16,863 nucleotides of DNA from Candidatus Zixiibacteriota bacterium (GCA_003641425.1 QNAH01000009.1:1-16863); one strand, 5' to 3'; shown: positions 1 through 8,196, counted from the first letter of the stretch. Program-made: numbers and translations. The notes: generated by a model not told the origin, from the letters alone.

Positions 1-2730
1 CAGGCCAATAACGATCTTGATACGCTCGGCAATGTCTGCGATAACTGCCCCGACAGCACCAACAACGACCAATCCGATATCGATGCCGATACGATCGGCG
101 ATGTCTGCGATAACTGCACGGGGATGGCCAACACTGATCAGGCCAATAATGATCTTGATACTCTGGGTAATACATGCGATAACTGCCCCGATGTAACCAA
201 TGATGACCAGTCCGATATTGACTCTGATACGATCGGCGATGTCTGCGATAATTGCCCCGATAATGCCAATACCGATCAGGCTGACGCCGATGATGACGGA
301 GTCGGCGATATTTGCGACAACTGTCCGACCGTTTCGAACACCGATCAGCTTGACGGCGATAATGATAATATCGGCGATGCCTGCGATAATTGCCCGAACA
401 TCGCCAACGCCGATCAAACCAATACCGATAATGATAACTACGGCGATGTCTGTGATAATTGTCCCGATTCCACCAACAACGATCAGTCAGATATTGATTC
501 TGATACGATCGGCGATGTATGCGATAACTGCCCCGGCATTACCAATACCGATCAGACCAACAACGATCTCGATACGCTCGGCAATGTCTGTGATAACTGC
601 CCCGATGTAACCAATGATGATCAGTCCGATATTGACTCTGATACAATCGGCGACGTTTGTGACAATTGTCCATCAACAGTCAATACCGATCAGGCCAACA
701 ATGATCTCGATACGCTCGGCAATGCCTGCGATAATTGCCCTGATACCACCAACAACGACCAGTCCGATATCGACACCGATACGATCGGCGATGTGTGCGA
801 TAATTGCACCAATATCGCCAATACCGATCAGGTCAATAACGATCTTGATACGCTCGGTAACGCCTGCGATAATTGTCCTGACAGTACCAATAACGACCAG
901 TCCGATATCGATACCGATACAATCGGCGATGTCTGCGATAACTGCACGGGAGTGACCAACACCGATCAGGCCAATAATGATCTTGATACTCTTGGTAATA
1001 CCTGCGATAATTGTCCTGACTTGACCAACAACGATCAATCGGATATCGACACCGACACGGTCGGTGATGTCTGTGATAACTGTCCCCATATCGCCAATAC
1101 GGATCAGAGCGATGTTGACACCGATATGGTCGGTGACCTCTGTGACAATTGCATAACCGAAGCCAATCAGGACCAGGCCAACAGTGATAGCGATAATCTC
1201 GGCGATGCCTGTGATAACTGCCCGGCTGTGGCCAATGAAGACCAGACCAACTCCGATACCGATAGTTGGGGTGACGCCTGCGATAATTGCCCGACTGTAA
1301 ATAACGATAGCCAGACTGACACCGATACTGATTCAATTGGTGATGCCTGCGATAACTGCCCCGGGGAGATTAATCCCAATCAGGCCAATGTCGATGGTGA
1401 TGATTACGGAGACATCTGCGATAATTGTCCTGATGCGATCAATAACGATCAACTTGATACCGATGGCGATGAGGTTGGCGATACGTGTGATAACTGCCCG
1501 TCCGTTGCCAATGCCAACCAATATGACGGCGATACCGATGGGGCCGGTGATCTCTGCGACAATTGCCCCACGATTGCGAATTCCAATCAAAGTGATACTG
1601 ATAACGATAATGTCGGCGATCTCTGCGATAACTGTCCCGATGATGGTAATCTGAATCAGGTTGATTCCGATTCGGACGGTCCGGGAGACGCCTGCGATAA
1701 TTGTCCTGATCTGGCCAACACGGACCAGGCCGATGACGACGGCGATGGCGTGGGGGATGTTTGCGATAACTGTCCGACTGTGTCCAACGCCGGTCAGCTG
1801 GATAGTGACGGCGATGGTATCGGCAATCTGTGCGATAATTGTCCCGATACACAAAACAACGATCAGGCCGACGATGACGGTGATAATGTCGGCAATGTCT
1901 GCGATAATTGCCGGACCACGCCCAATTCTAACCAGGCCAATTCGGATTCCGACGGTATTGGGGATGCATGCGATAATTGTCCTTTCAATGATAATGAAAG
2001 CCAGCTTGATACCGATGCCGATCAGGTCGGCGATGTGTGCGACAACTGTCCCGATTCGGCCAATCAAAGCCAGGTTGATGCCGATGCCGACAATCATGGT
2101 GATGCCTGCGATAATTGCCCCCAGACGGCCAATGCGGATCAGGCCGACAATGACAGCGATGGAAAGGGAGATGTGTGCGATAATTGCCCGGCCATCGCCA
2201 ACACCGATCAGGCTGATGCCGATGATGATCAGATCGGCGATGTCTGCGATAATTGTCCGGCAACACCAAATAATGATCAGGCGAATGCTGACAATGACGA
2301 TGCCGGCGACGCCTGTGATGATTGCACCGATATTGATACTGATGGATATGGTAATCCGGGTTATGCCGCCAATACCTGCCCGGATGATAATTGCCCAGAT
2401 GTCTATAATATCGATCAGACCGATACAGATAGCGATTCCGTTGGTGATTCCTGTGACAATTGTATCGATGTTTATAATCCTGATCAGGCCGACCTGGATC
2501 AAAACGGCATTGGCGATGCTTGCGATTGGGTATGCGGCGATCCCGATGCGGATGGAGGGATAAATATACTGGATATTACATATATAGTAAGTTATCTATA
2601 CAAGGGTGGATCCGCGCCCGACCCAATAGAATCAGCCGATGTTAACGGTTCCGGATCAATAAATATATTGGATGTAACCTATATAGTCAATTATCTCTAT
2701 AAGGGCGGTCCCGAGCCCGACTGCCCATAG
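1..2730 (+). CDS. Giant secreted TSP3-repeat protein with C-terminal dockerin pair (5' end outside window)
   Basis: This is the 3' part of a very large, acidic, cysteine-rich extracellular protein. The frame is open from base 1, and an ATG at 124 lies inside a repeat, so it is not the start; the true start and any signal peptide lie upstream. The visible 909 residues are almost entirely 23-residue repeats of the form DNCPxxxNxDQxDxDxDxxGDxC, the thrombospondin type 3 pattern in which Asp/Asn side chains bind calcium and the two cysteines form disulfides. There are 35 canonical copies and one same-length variant with DIDTDGYGNPG at 2317-2385. After 2524 the protein ends in two dockerin-type halves, each with a Dx[DN]xxGxIN calcium loop followed by ILDxTYxVxYLYKGG. 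A structural, adhesive or surface-associated role is inferred. The family call is confident; the biological function is unknown. Confidence 0.93.
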   Translation, partial: QANNDLDTLGNVCDNCPDSTNNDQSDIDADTIGDVCDNCTGMANTDQANNDLDTLGNTCDNCPDVTNDDQSDIDSDTIGDVCDNCPDNANTDQADADDDGVGDICDNCPTVSNTDQLDGDNDNIGDACDNCPNIANADQTNTDNDNYGDVCDNCPDSTNNDQSDIDSDTIGDVCDNCPGITNTDQTNNDLDTLGNVCDNCPDVTNDDQSDIDSDTIGDVCDNCPSTVNTDQANNDLDTLGNACDNCPDTTNNDQSDIDTDTIGDVCDNCTNIANTDQVNNDLDTLGNACDNCPDSTNNDQSDIDTDTIGDVCDNCTGVTNTDQANNDLDTLGNTCDNCPDLTNNDQSDIDTDTVGDVCDNCPHIANTDQSDVDTDMVGDLCDNCITEANQDQANSDSDNLGDACDNCPAVANEDQTNSDTDSWGDACDNCPTVNNDSQTDTDTDSIGDACDNCPGEINPNQANVDGDDYGDICDNCPDAINNDQLDTDGDEVGDTCDNCPSVANANQYDGDTDGAGDLCDNCPTIANSNQSDTDNDNVGDLCDNCPDDGNLNQVDSDSDGPGDACDNCPDLANTDQADDDGDGVGDVCDNCPTVSNAGQLDSDGDGIGNLCDNCPDTQNNDQADDDGDNVGNVCDNCRTTPNSNQANSDSDGIGDACDNCPFNDNESQLDTDADQVGDVCDNCPDSANQSQVDADADNHGDACDNCPQTANADQADNDSDGKGDVCDNCPAIANTDQADADDDQIGDVCDNCPATPNNDQANADNDDAGDACDDCTDIDTDGYGNPGYAANTCPDDNCPDVYNIDQTDTDSDSVGDSCDNCIDVYNPDQADLDQNGIGDACDWVCGDPDADGGINILDITYIVSYLYKGGSAPDPIESADVNGSGSINILDVTYIVNYLYKGGPEPDCP
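40..2523 (+). repeat. Tandem array of 69-bp coding repeats (36 units, TSP3)
   Basis: The array keeps an exact 69-nt period with no indels: unit 1 starts at 40 (gat aac tgc), unit 34 at 2317 and unit 36 ends at 2523. The DNC and GDxC codons are nearly invariant, while the residues between vary. Units 17-33 are individually diverged and units 1-15 much more alike, so the array appears older toward the 3' end. A partial unit at bases 1-39 shows that it continues to the left of the window. Confidence 0.95.
454..1074 (+). repeat. Higher-order 138-bp repeat (paired TSP3 units)
   Basis: Within the array, units 7-15 alternate strictly between two types: type A carries NNDQSDIDxDT[IV]GDVC (or a TNDDQ variant) and type B carries NTDQxNNDLDTLGNxC. 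The true period here is therefore 138 bp (46 residues). The same A/B alternation occupies about bases 1-246 and is interrupted by three canonical units (4-6). Copies differ largely at synonymous third positions, for example ctc/ctt, ggc/ggt and aat/aac in the NNDLDTLGN segment. Confidence 0.85.
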
Positions 2731-2825
2731 GCAGGATTGACAACCATCCGGATGTAACCACTATCATCAATTATCTGTACAAGGGTGGTCCTGCGCCGGC
2801 CTGCGCCGACAATTGCCCCGGATGA
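2731..2825 (+). pseudogene. Out-of-frame dockerin half-repeat remnant after the TSP3 gene
   Basis: Directly after the TAG at 2728-2730, a different frame (codons starting at 2739) reads DNHPDVTTIINYLYKGGPAP followed by ACADNCPG and a TGA at 2823. The core INYLYKGGPAP matches the dockerin halves of both neighbouring genes, and the DNCP end resembles a TSP3 unit. It has no start codon or ribosome binding site. The simplest reading is a decayed extra dockerin half that was cut off by a stop or frameshift. A sequencing frameshift that shortened a longer C-terminus is the alternative. Confidence 0.75.
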
Positions 2826-2852
2826 TAATAAATAGTCCAGACAATATCTTAC

Positions 2853-2882
2853 AAAAAAGGCCGCCTGTAATAGGGCGGCCCT
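2853..2882 (-). terminator. Rho-independent terminator of the C1A peptidase gene
   Basis: The stem is ggccgcc (2859-2865) paired with ggcggcc (2874-2880) around an 8-nt loop. On the minus strand it is followed by six T (A-run 2853-2858), so it terminates the gene whose stop is at 2922. On the plus strand only a short cttt follows, so it could act weakly for the convergent TSP3 gene too. Confidence 0.85.
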
Positions 2883-2921
2883 TTAATAGAAAATAAATTA
2901 GCTTGGGATATTGCTATATAG

Positions 2922-5372
2922 TTACTTGCTCGTCGTTACAGTATTATCGCTTACCGGGGGCGAAGTCATGGTCGAATCATAAACGGCGATAATTTTAATA
3001 TCATCCAGGCTCCACCCTCCGAAAGTATAAAGCGGGTTACCTATGACCACCATTGTCCAGCGAAGATAAACGGTCGGCTGGAAATCGGCAATATGCGAGA
3101 TGTCGATATCCATCTCCTCCCACGACGGATAAACACCCTCATAGCCCGTCCATAGCGTATGCCAGTTGATACCGTCGTTACTGGCTTTGACATGGCCTAT
3201 TCCGAAACCATCCACCGCCAGCCATTTTTGGAAATTAAACCGGACATTGAAAAGCTTGGAACAATCGATCGGTTCCGAGGTCAGATGAGTCTCCGGCAAC
3301 GACAGCGGGTAATTACCGTCGATATTGTATCCATACACATTGTCACCGGTGTATCCGCCCACCGGGTCCGTCCCGAATCCAAAATATCCGCCGCCTCCGG
3401 TCGGCGATCCAAACGCCCAGTCACCTTCACAGGTCCATCCCGGATCGGAATCGAGCAACCATTCCTCCTGAAGCGAGGCTGTTCCCAGCTTGAGTTTCAG
3501 TTCCAGCTCGACATCATCTTCGGGATAATCAAGATTCCTTATCCCCAATATCCCATTGTACTGCCCCTGCGTCATTATCGCCGTCATCGACTCATCGATC
3601 GTAACAGTGACCTCCCCGGTGTCACCGGGCGCCAGGCTTCCGGATATATCGCCTGTCAGGACCAGCCAGTCATAACCCGGTACCGGATCAATAACAAAAT
3701 TAATGGGATCATTATACCGGTGGGTGAATTTAATCGTATACCCGGTCGGATCGATCGGCCCGCCCTGCGGACCCTCGAAAATCAGGCTGTCTTCCGAATA
3801 TACCTTGAGACTCCGGAAACATACCAATCCCTTGATACAGAAATTGGCCGTTTGATCGAAATTGTATAAATCGTTCCAGCCCCTCTGATTCTTGTAATAG
3901 CTCTGTTTTGGCTTGCTCTTCGATTCTATAAAAACACCTCCATCGGCGCCCGGCATATTTTCGACATAGGTCGAATAATCATAGGCCATTATTCCGTTGG
4001 ACAAATACACATGAATATAAAAATCATTATCATGAGATAATTCCAATGGAGTCGGCAGATCGATGGTATGAAATCCCTTGAATTCGATCCAGCCCGAAAA
4101 CGATGTCAGTTCATCCGATAATGTGGATCCGTCGAATGTGTCATAAATCGTTACCGTATAATCGACCGAATCTTCCAGCGTGACGATATTGACAGCCATC
4201 AGCAATTCGTTTTTATCGGTCGTAAAAACGTTAAAGGCTTCATAGGTGTGTTCCATAGGGCCGTACCAGCCATGGATGTCATGGGCATATATGCTATCAT
4301 AGATTAGTGGTACAACATTATGAAAAGATACCGCACCCAGTGTCGGCTCTCTGCCGCATATCTTATCGTAATACGAGGTCCAGAAATAACCGTCAATGCC
4401 CCAGGTTCCGCCCCAGCTGTTCTTGCACAGCCAGGCGCCGGGCTCTGGGGCGGGTGTCACTTTATTATCATCCCATCCCACGATTGTTACAACATGATTC
4501 CCCCAGGCATCCTCCGAATATGGGACATAACAAATATAATCGTTATTTATGTAATCGCTATTGAGACAAGTTCCGATTCCTCCATACTCCATCAATTTTT
4601 CTTTTATCAGTTCGATATTGGCGGAATCTTCGCTCCACATCATGGACGAGTACCATTCGATATCCCTTACGTAAAAATAATGGAACGTATCGTTATAATG
4701 ATCAGGCGGTTCTCCATATGATTGACCGTCGATATCCCTGACGGCCCCGTCACCGCGCGAAAAATATGCCGAAGACATCTGGAAATCGCCGCCGTTGTGC
4801 ACCAAAACATACGCTATCGAATCAACCTCGGGATTCCAATAATCATTGAAACCGTTCCACCAGTCAAGATGGTATTCGGCCAGGTTCGGCTCGCCGGTTT
4901 CCCCGGCCGCCGCCCAGGCGCCGGTCATCAACAGATTGCTTTCCACCGACCCCATCGTCCCAAAGGCCCAGCAAGTTCCTCCCCTCTGCGATTTGACCGA
5001 GGTGACATAATTTTCACCATCGACATCGCGCAAATCGAAGGTTTCCGGAAGTTCGTCCGGTCCCGGCCCCGGATCCTCGCATACCGGTTCCGGACCGCCC
5101 TTGTACAGGTAATTAATTATATATGATATATCGAGGATATTGATCGACCCGCTCATATTTACATCAGCCGCTTCAGGAAACTCCGGAGCCGGGCCCCCCT
5201 TATACAGATAGTTAATCAAGTAAGTCACATCCAGAATATTGATACCGCCGCTCCCATTGACATCACCGCACATAAAATCGCCCGATTCAATTGGCGAGGC
5301 TAACCCGATAAAGATAAATATCAGAAAACAAAATACCGAAATAATGATATTTATAAGATAATTGCGAGCCAT
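2922..5372 (-). CDS. Secreted papain-like (C1A) cysteine peptidase with N-terminal dockerin pair
   Basis: A secreted endopeptidase of the papain fold, 816 residues. Residues 1-25 are a signal peptide (Arg/Asn then a hydrophobic stretch). Residues 35-97 are two dockerin-type calcium-binding halves, each ending in YLYKGGP, followed by a PGPGP linker. The catalytic domain (about 110-350) has the full set of active-site residues: Gln129 and Cys134 in SQRGGTCWAFG, His293 in NHVVTIVGW and Asn318 in CKNSWGG. Residues about 355-520 resemble the lectin-like domain that often follows bacterial C1A domains. Residues 520-632 look like a beta-sandwich, and 637-798 resemble the MAM/jelly-roll segment of immune-inhibitor-A-type proteins. 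I see no obvious propeptide before the catalytic domain. The start is supported by GGGAGG at 5378-5383, five bases upstream. The gene is convergent with the TSP3 gene. Peptidase call secure; substrate unknown. Confidence 0.93.
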   Translation of the reverse strand: MARNYLINIIISVFCFLIFIFIGLASPIESGDFMCGDVNGSGGINILDVTYLINYLYKGGPAPEFPEAADVNMSGSINILDISYIINYLYKGGPEPVCEDPGPGPDELPETFDLRDVDGENYVTSVKSQRGGTCWAFGTMGSVESNLLMTGAWAAAGETGEPNLAEYHLDWWNGFNDYWNPEVDSIAYVLVHNGGDFQMSSAYFSRGDGAVRDIDGQSYGEPPDHYNDTFHYFYVRDIEWYSSMMWSEDSANIELIKEKLMEYGGIGTCLNSDYINNDYICYVPYSEDAWGNHVVTIVGWDDNKVTPAPEPGAWLCKNSWGGTWGIDGYFWTSYYDKICGREPTLGAVSFHNVVPLIYDSIYAHDIHGWYGPMEHTYEAFNVFTTDKNELLMAVNIVTLEDSVDYTVTIYDTFDGSTLSDELTSFSGWIEFKGFHTIDLPTPLELSHDNDFYIHVYLSNGIMAYDYSTYVENMPGADGGVFIESKSKPKQSYYKNQRGWNDLYNFDQTANFCIKGLVCFRSLKVYSEDSLIFEGPQGGPIDPTGYTIKFTHRYNDPINFVIDPVPGYDWLVLTGDISGSLAPGDTGEVTVTIDESMTAIMTQGQYNGILGIRNLDYPEDDVELELKLKLGTASLQEEWLLDSDPGWTCEGDWAFGSPTGGGGYFGFGTDPVGGYTGDNVYGYNIDGNYPLSLPETHLTSEPIDCSKLFNVRFNFQKWLAVDGFGIGHVKASNDGINWHTLWTGYEGVYPSWEEMDIDISHIADFQPTVYLRWTMVVIGNPLYTFGGWSLDDIKIIAVYDSTMTSPPVSDNTVTTSK

Positions 5373-5443
5373 AGTGTCCTCCCGGTCAAACCCCCGGTTC
5401 AGAATTTACTATCGCATACGGAAAGATCACACAAGAAGTATGA

Positions 5444-5492
5444 ATTATACAACCGATATATATAAATTTAACCTTTAAATCTGTATTGTCAA
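5444..5492 (-). promoter_or_regulatory. Possible promoter region of the C1A peptidase gene
   Basis: Minus-strand elements upstream of the peptidase include a perfect TTGACA (5487-5492) and, downstream, very AT-rich DNA ending in TATAAT (5444-5449). The two perfect hexamers are 37 bp apart and cannot pair. TTGACA would have to use a weak AT-rich -10 near 5464-5469. A promoter is likely in this stretch, but its exact elements are uncertain. Confidence 0.3.
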
Positions 5493-5568
5493 GCATATAA
5501 AACGGATAGAATAAACCAGTCTTTACCGAACAGGAGAAAAATGACCATTATTGATAAACATCAGCGAC

Positions 5569-5592
5569 AAAAAAACCGCCCTGTAAGGCGGT
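5569..5592 (-). terminator. Rho-independent terminator of the SulP gene
   Basis: The stem accgcc (5575-5580) pairs with ggcggt (5587-5592) around a 6-nt loop. On the minus strand it is followed by a run of T (A-run just before 5575), so it belongs to the transporter gene ending at 5633. Its stem resembles that of the hairpin at 2859-2880. Confidence 0.85.
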
Positions 5593-5632
5593 CCAAAAAT
5601 CCAGATCCCCGGCGCGTTCCCGATTACGTCGG

Positions 5633-7822
5633 TTACATTTTTCTCTTGTTATTTACATTTTTTTCTTCATACACAACTTCAAGCAGCGGGCAGGGATCCT
5701 CATCAGAACCGATATGCGCCTCGCGGTGCAATGCATCGATTGCCCTGGCCACATTCCGAAACAGGTTGTTCTCCCCCACTTTTTCATACAGATGCGTCCG
5801 CCGCATAACGTCGAGTACCGAGTCGTTCAATCCGGTAATGGAGATATCCAGGTTATTTTCACGAAGCCGGTCAATCAGTTGCGAAAGGATATCCTCGCCC
5901 GAGGCATCCAGTTCGTTGATGCCGTTTCCGACTATAATGACATGCTTTAATTCGGGGGTCGAGGAAACCTGATCGAGAATCTTATCCTCGAGATAATTGG
6001 TATTGGCAAAAAACAGCGAACCGTTGTACCGCACGACAGCAATATGCCGGCACCGCGCCAACCCGAAACGTTGGCTATTCCGCCAGGTCCCGTCGGGATG
6101 CTTCGAAAGAATGGCGATATCCGGCTTCATGTTGCGAAGCATGTACAATCCCAGCGATAAAACAATACCTATCAGGATACCCCATTCAAGATGCGGCGCA
6201 AACCCCAGAGTCAAAACAAATGTGATTATCCCGATTAATCCGTCGTACTTTTGCGCCTTCCACGAATGCACGAATCCCTTAACATTCACCAGGCCGATCA
6301 CGGCCATCATAATAATTGCCGCCAGAACCGCCTGCGGGAGATGGTACAATAGCGGGGTCAGGAAAACGAGCACGACGACAACAACTAGGCTGCTGATCAC
6401 ATTGGATAAACCGCTAATCGCACCGGACTGGATATTGACCGCCGACCGGGAAAAAGAACCGGATACGGCGTAACTCTGGAAAAACGAGCCGGTAATATTG
6501 GCCACCCCCTGGCCGATTAACTCCTGATTGGGATCAAGACGCTGGCCCGTCCGCGCCGCCATCGCCTTGGCAATCGAAATCGCCTCCATAAATCCCAAAA
6601 GCGATATTATTATGGCAATGGGAAACAGATTCAGTACAAGATCAAAGTCGACCCTGGGGATGCTTATCGAAGGTAACCCTCTGGGGATATGCCCGACCAC
6701 ACTCCCGCCGCAGGCGATTTTAACGGCAGTACTGTCTATGGCCTTGTTACCCAAAATCAGGCGCCAGTTGTCAGAGTCATATTTCATTCCGGGAATATCA
6801 GTATTGATCTCATAAAAATCCTTACCCCCATCGATCGCATCGGCCGCTTTGAAATGAAGCCTGCGAAGCTGCTCTCTCAATAAATACACTTTTTCCTTAA
6901 GTTCATCCATCTCGATATTCAGAAGAGACAGTTCATTTTCTGCTGATGCCGCCGCTATTGATGATTCCCCGTAGACATTTTTCGCCTCCTTGAGCCTGGC
7001 CCCCAGTTCAACCCTCTTATCGCCAAGATCATTTATATGATCGATAACGCTGTTAAATTGTTCGATATAGTTGACCGCCTCACGGGATTTTATTCTGTCC
7101 AGCGAAACCGTTCGGTTACGCTCGAAACCGGTTGACCACGATATCAAAATGGTAATCGCCACCGCCCCAAGAACATACGGAATCCGTGGATTAAGACGTC
7201 GTAACCCGTACATCACTACGAAGGCCAGTATCGCCAGCGCCAGAGTCGGCCAGTGAGTATAGCTCCAGGCCGCCTTGCAAACATTATATATTGTCTCGTA
7301 ATGGTGCTCGGCCTTGTCGACATAGACCCCGAAAATTTTCGACAACTGTGACGAAGCAATGATCAGCGCCGCCGCATTGGTAAATCCGTTGACCACCGGA
7401 TGGGAAAGAAAATTGACCACCAGCCCGAGACGAAGAATCCCCAAGCAAAATTGGAATATCCCGACCAACAGAGCCAGGACAATGGCATAAGCGATAAATG
7501 CCTCGCTTCCGGCCGTGGCCAGGGGTTCCAGCGCTGTCGCTGTCATCAGGGAAACAACCGCCACCGGACCGGTTGCCAATTGCCGGCTGGAACCGAACAG
7601 CGAGGCCACCATCGGCGGTAAAAAGGCGGCATAAAGACCGTAATAGGCCGGAAGTCCCGCCAGCTGGGCATACGCCATGGACTGCGGAACCAGCACCAGT
7701 GCCACCGTCAGACCGGAAATAAAATCGGCTCTGAAATGATTGAAAGAATATCCCTTGAACCAGGCTAGAAAGGGAAGAATCCGATATATGGGCGAATAAG
7801 AATTATTGTTTTTATTTGACAT
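5633..7822 (-). CDS. SulP-family anion transporter with STAS domain and extra coiled-coil insert
   Basis: A polytopic inner-membrane transporter of the SulP/SLC26 family (substrates such as sulfate, bicarbonate or other anions), 729 residues. The family signature is clear near residues 36-90 (ISGLTVALVLVPQSMAYAQLAG, then a GPVAVVS element) and at 376-460 (VGHIPRGLP, then SGSFSRSAVN). Residues about 590-700 form a cytoplasmic STAS domain with the LDASGEDIL loop (Ser641) at the usual regulatory site. Unusually, about 140 mostly hydrophilic residues (234-372), including a predicted coiled coil at about 265-325, sit between a membrane helix (about 215-232) and the conserved VGHIPRGLP loop, where typical members have a short connection. 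The start has a modest AAGG four bases upstream (7826-7829). The gene is divergent from a signalling operon and has its own terminator. Family certain; substrate unknown. Confidence 0.93.
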   Translation of the reverse strand: MSNKNNNSYSPIYRILPFLAWFKGYSFNHFRADFISGLTVALVLVPQSMAYAQLAGLPAYYGLYAAFLPPMVASLFGSSRQLATGPVAVVSLMTATALEPLATAGSEAFIAYAIVLALLVGIFQFCLGILRLGLVVNFLSHPVVNGFTNAAALIIASSQLSKIFGVYVDKAEHHYETIYNVCKAAWSYTHWPTLALAILAFVVMYGLRRLNPRIPYVLGAVAITILISWSTGFERNRTVSLDRIKSREAVNYIEQFNSVIDHINDLGDKRVELGARLKEAKNVYGESSIAAASAENELSLLNIEMDELKEKVYLLREQLRRLHFKAADAIDGGKDFYEINTDIPGMKYDSDNWRLILGNKAIDSTAVKIACGGSVVGHIPRGLPSISIPRVDFDLVLNLFPIAIIISLLGFMEAISIAKAMAARTGQRLDPNQELIGQGVANITGSFFQSYAVSGSFSRSAVNIQSGAISGLSNVISSLVVVVVLVFLTPLLYHLPQAVLAAIIMMAVIGLVNVKGFVHSWKAQKYDGLIGIITFVLTLGFAPHLEWGILIGIVLSLGLYMLRNMKPDIAILSKHPDGTWRNSQRFGLARCRHIAVVRYNGSLFFANTNYLEDKILDQVSSTPELKHVIIVGNGINELDASGEDILSQLIDRLRENNLDISITGLNDSVLDVMRRTHLYEKVGENNLFRNVARAIDALHREAHIGSDEDPCPLLEVVYEEKNVNNKRKM

Positions 7823-8196
7823 ATACCTTACGAGTTTTCAGCACCACCAGGCTTTATGAATTAAAACAACCGGATTAATCCTTGAGATCGACCGAAAACA
7901 AATTTCACACCAAAACTTATCTTATTGCAGGTTGTTGTTCTCACACTTTTCTACTGCTGCTTGAAGGTCAAGCTAATTCATTATCGGCGCAATCGCAAGC
8001 CAATTTTAAGCCTCAAATAAACATTCGGTGCAAAATATAAATACTTTATCTATTCTTAATTTCCTCTATAAGGATTGATCTAATGACATATTTCCATATA
8101 AAAGTCGCGGTTTTTTTATATATTCATTCTTGCCAAAGCATTTCTGTAATATTATGTTTGTTTAACATCAGCTGACTGCTGGAAAGGAACAAATCG
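7823..8196. promoter_or_regulatory. Divergent intergenic region between SulP and the signalling operon
   Basis: These 374 bp contain no credible gene. They are AT-rich, especially 8030-8165, and must hold the start signals for both SulP (-) and the operon at 8197 (+). I find no strong inverted repeat or recognisable riboswitch here. The shared position would let one regulator control both units, but no operator can be named from the sequence. Confidence 0.6.
8075..8102 (+). promoter_or_regulatory. Candidate sigma70-type promoter of the signalling operon
   Basis: TTGATC (8075-8080), a 16-bp spacer and TATAAA (8097-8102) form the best -35/-10 pair I can see ahead of the GTG start at 8197. It would give a leader of roughly 90 nt. 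A second AT-rich element (TATTAT, 8150-8155) lacks a well-placed -35. Confidence 0.35.

Noticed and set aside
200..955. Alternative plus-strand frames inside the array (136 and 113 codons)
   Set aside because: Shadow frames of the repeat, low-complexity Ile/Pro/Ser products with no ribosome binding site.
1333..2502. Long antisense open frame (389 codons, minus strand) across the TSP3 array
   Set aside because: It is a by-product of an in-phase 69-nt repeat with biased codons: the antisense frame stays open because every unit does. The product is an Ile/Gly-rich repeat with no start signal.
40..2523. CRISPR array
   Set aside because: The 69-nt repeats are contiguous, lack spacers, stay in one open frame and encode TSP3 units.
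3159..3869. 236-codon plus-strand frame opposite the C1A peptidase
   Set aside because: Antisense to a gene with clear active-site motifs; its product has no recognisable domain.
5541..5972. 143-codon plus-strand frame over the end of SulP
   Set aside because: It begins in the intergenic DNA, crosses the SulP terminator and then runs antisense to the STAS domain. An upstream AGGAG-like element at 5531-5535 is probably chance.
8130..8155. TTGCCA plus TATTAT as the operon promoter
   Set aside because: The spacer is only 14 bp; the pair at 8075-8102 has a more normal 16 bp.
7823..8196. Sigma54 promoter or riboswitch in the divergent region
   Set aside because: I found no GG-N10-GC element with proper flanks and no stable leader structure by eye.
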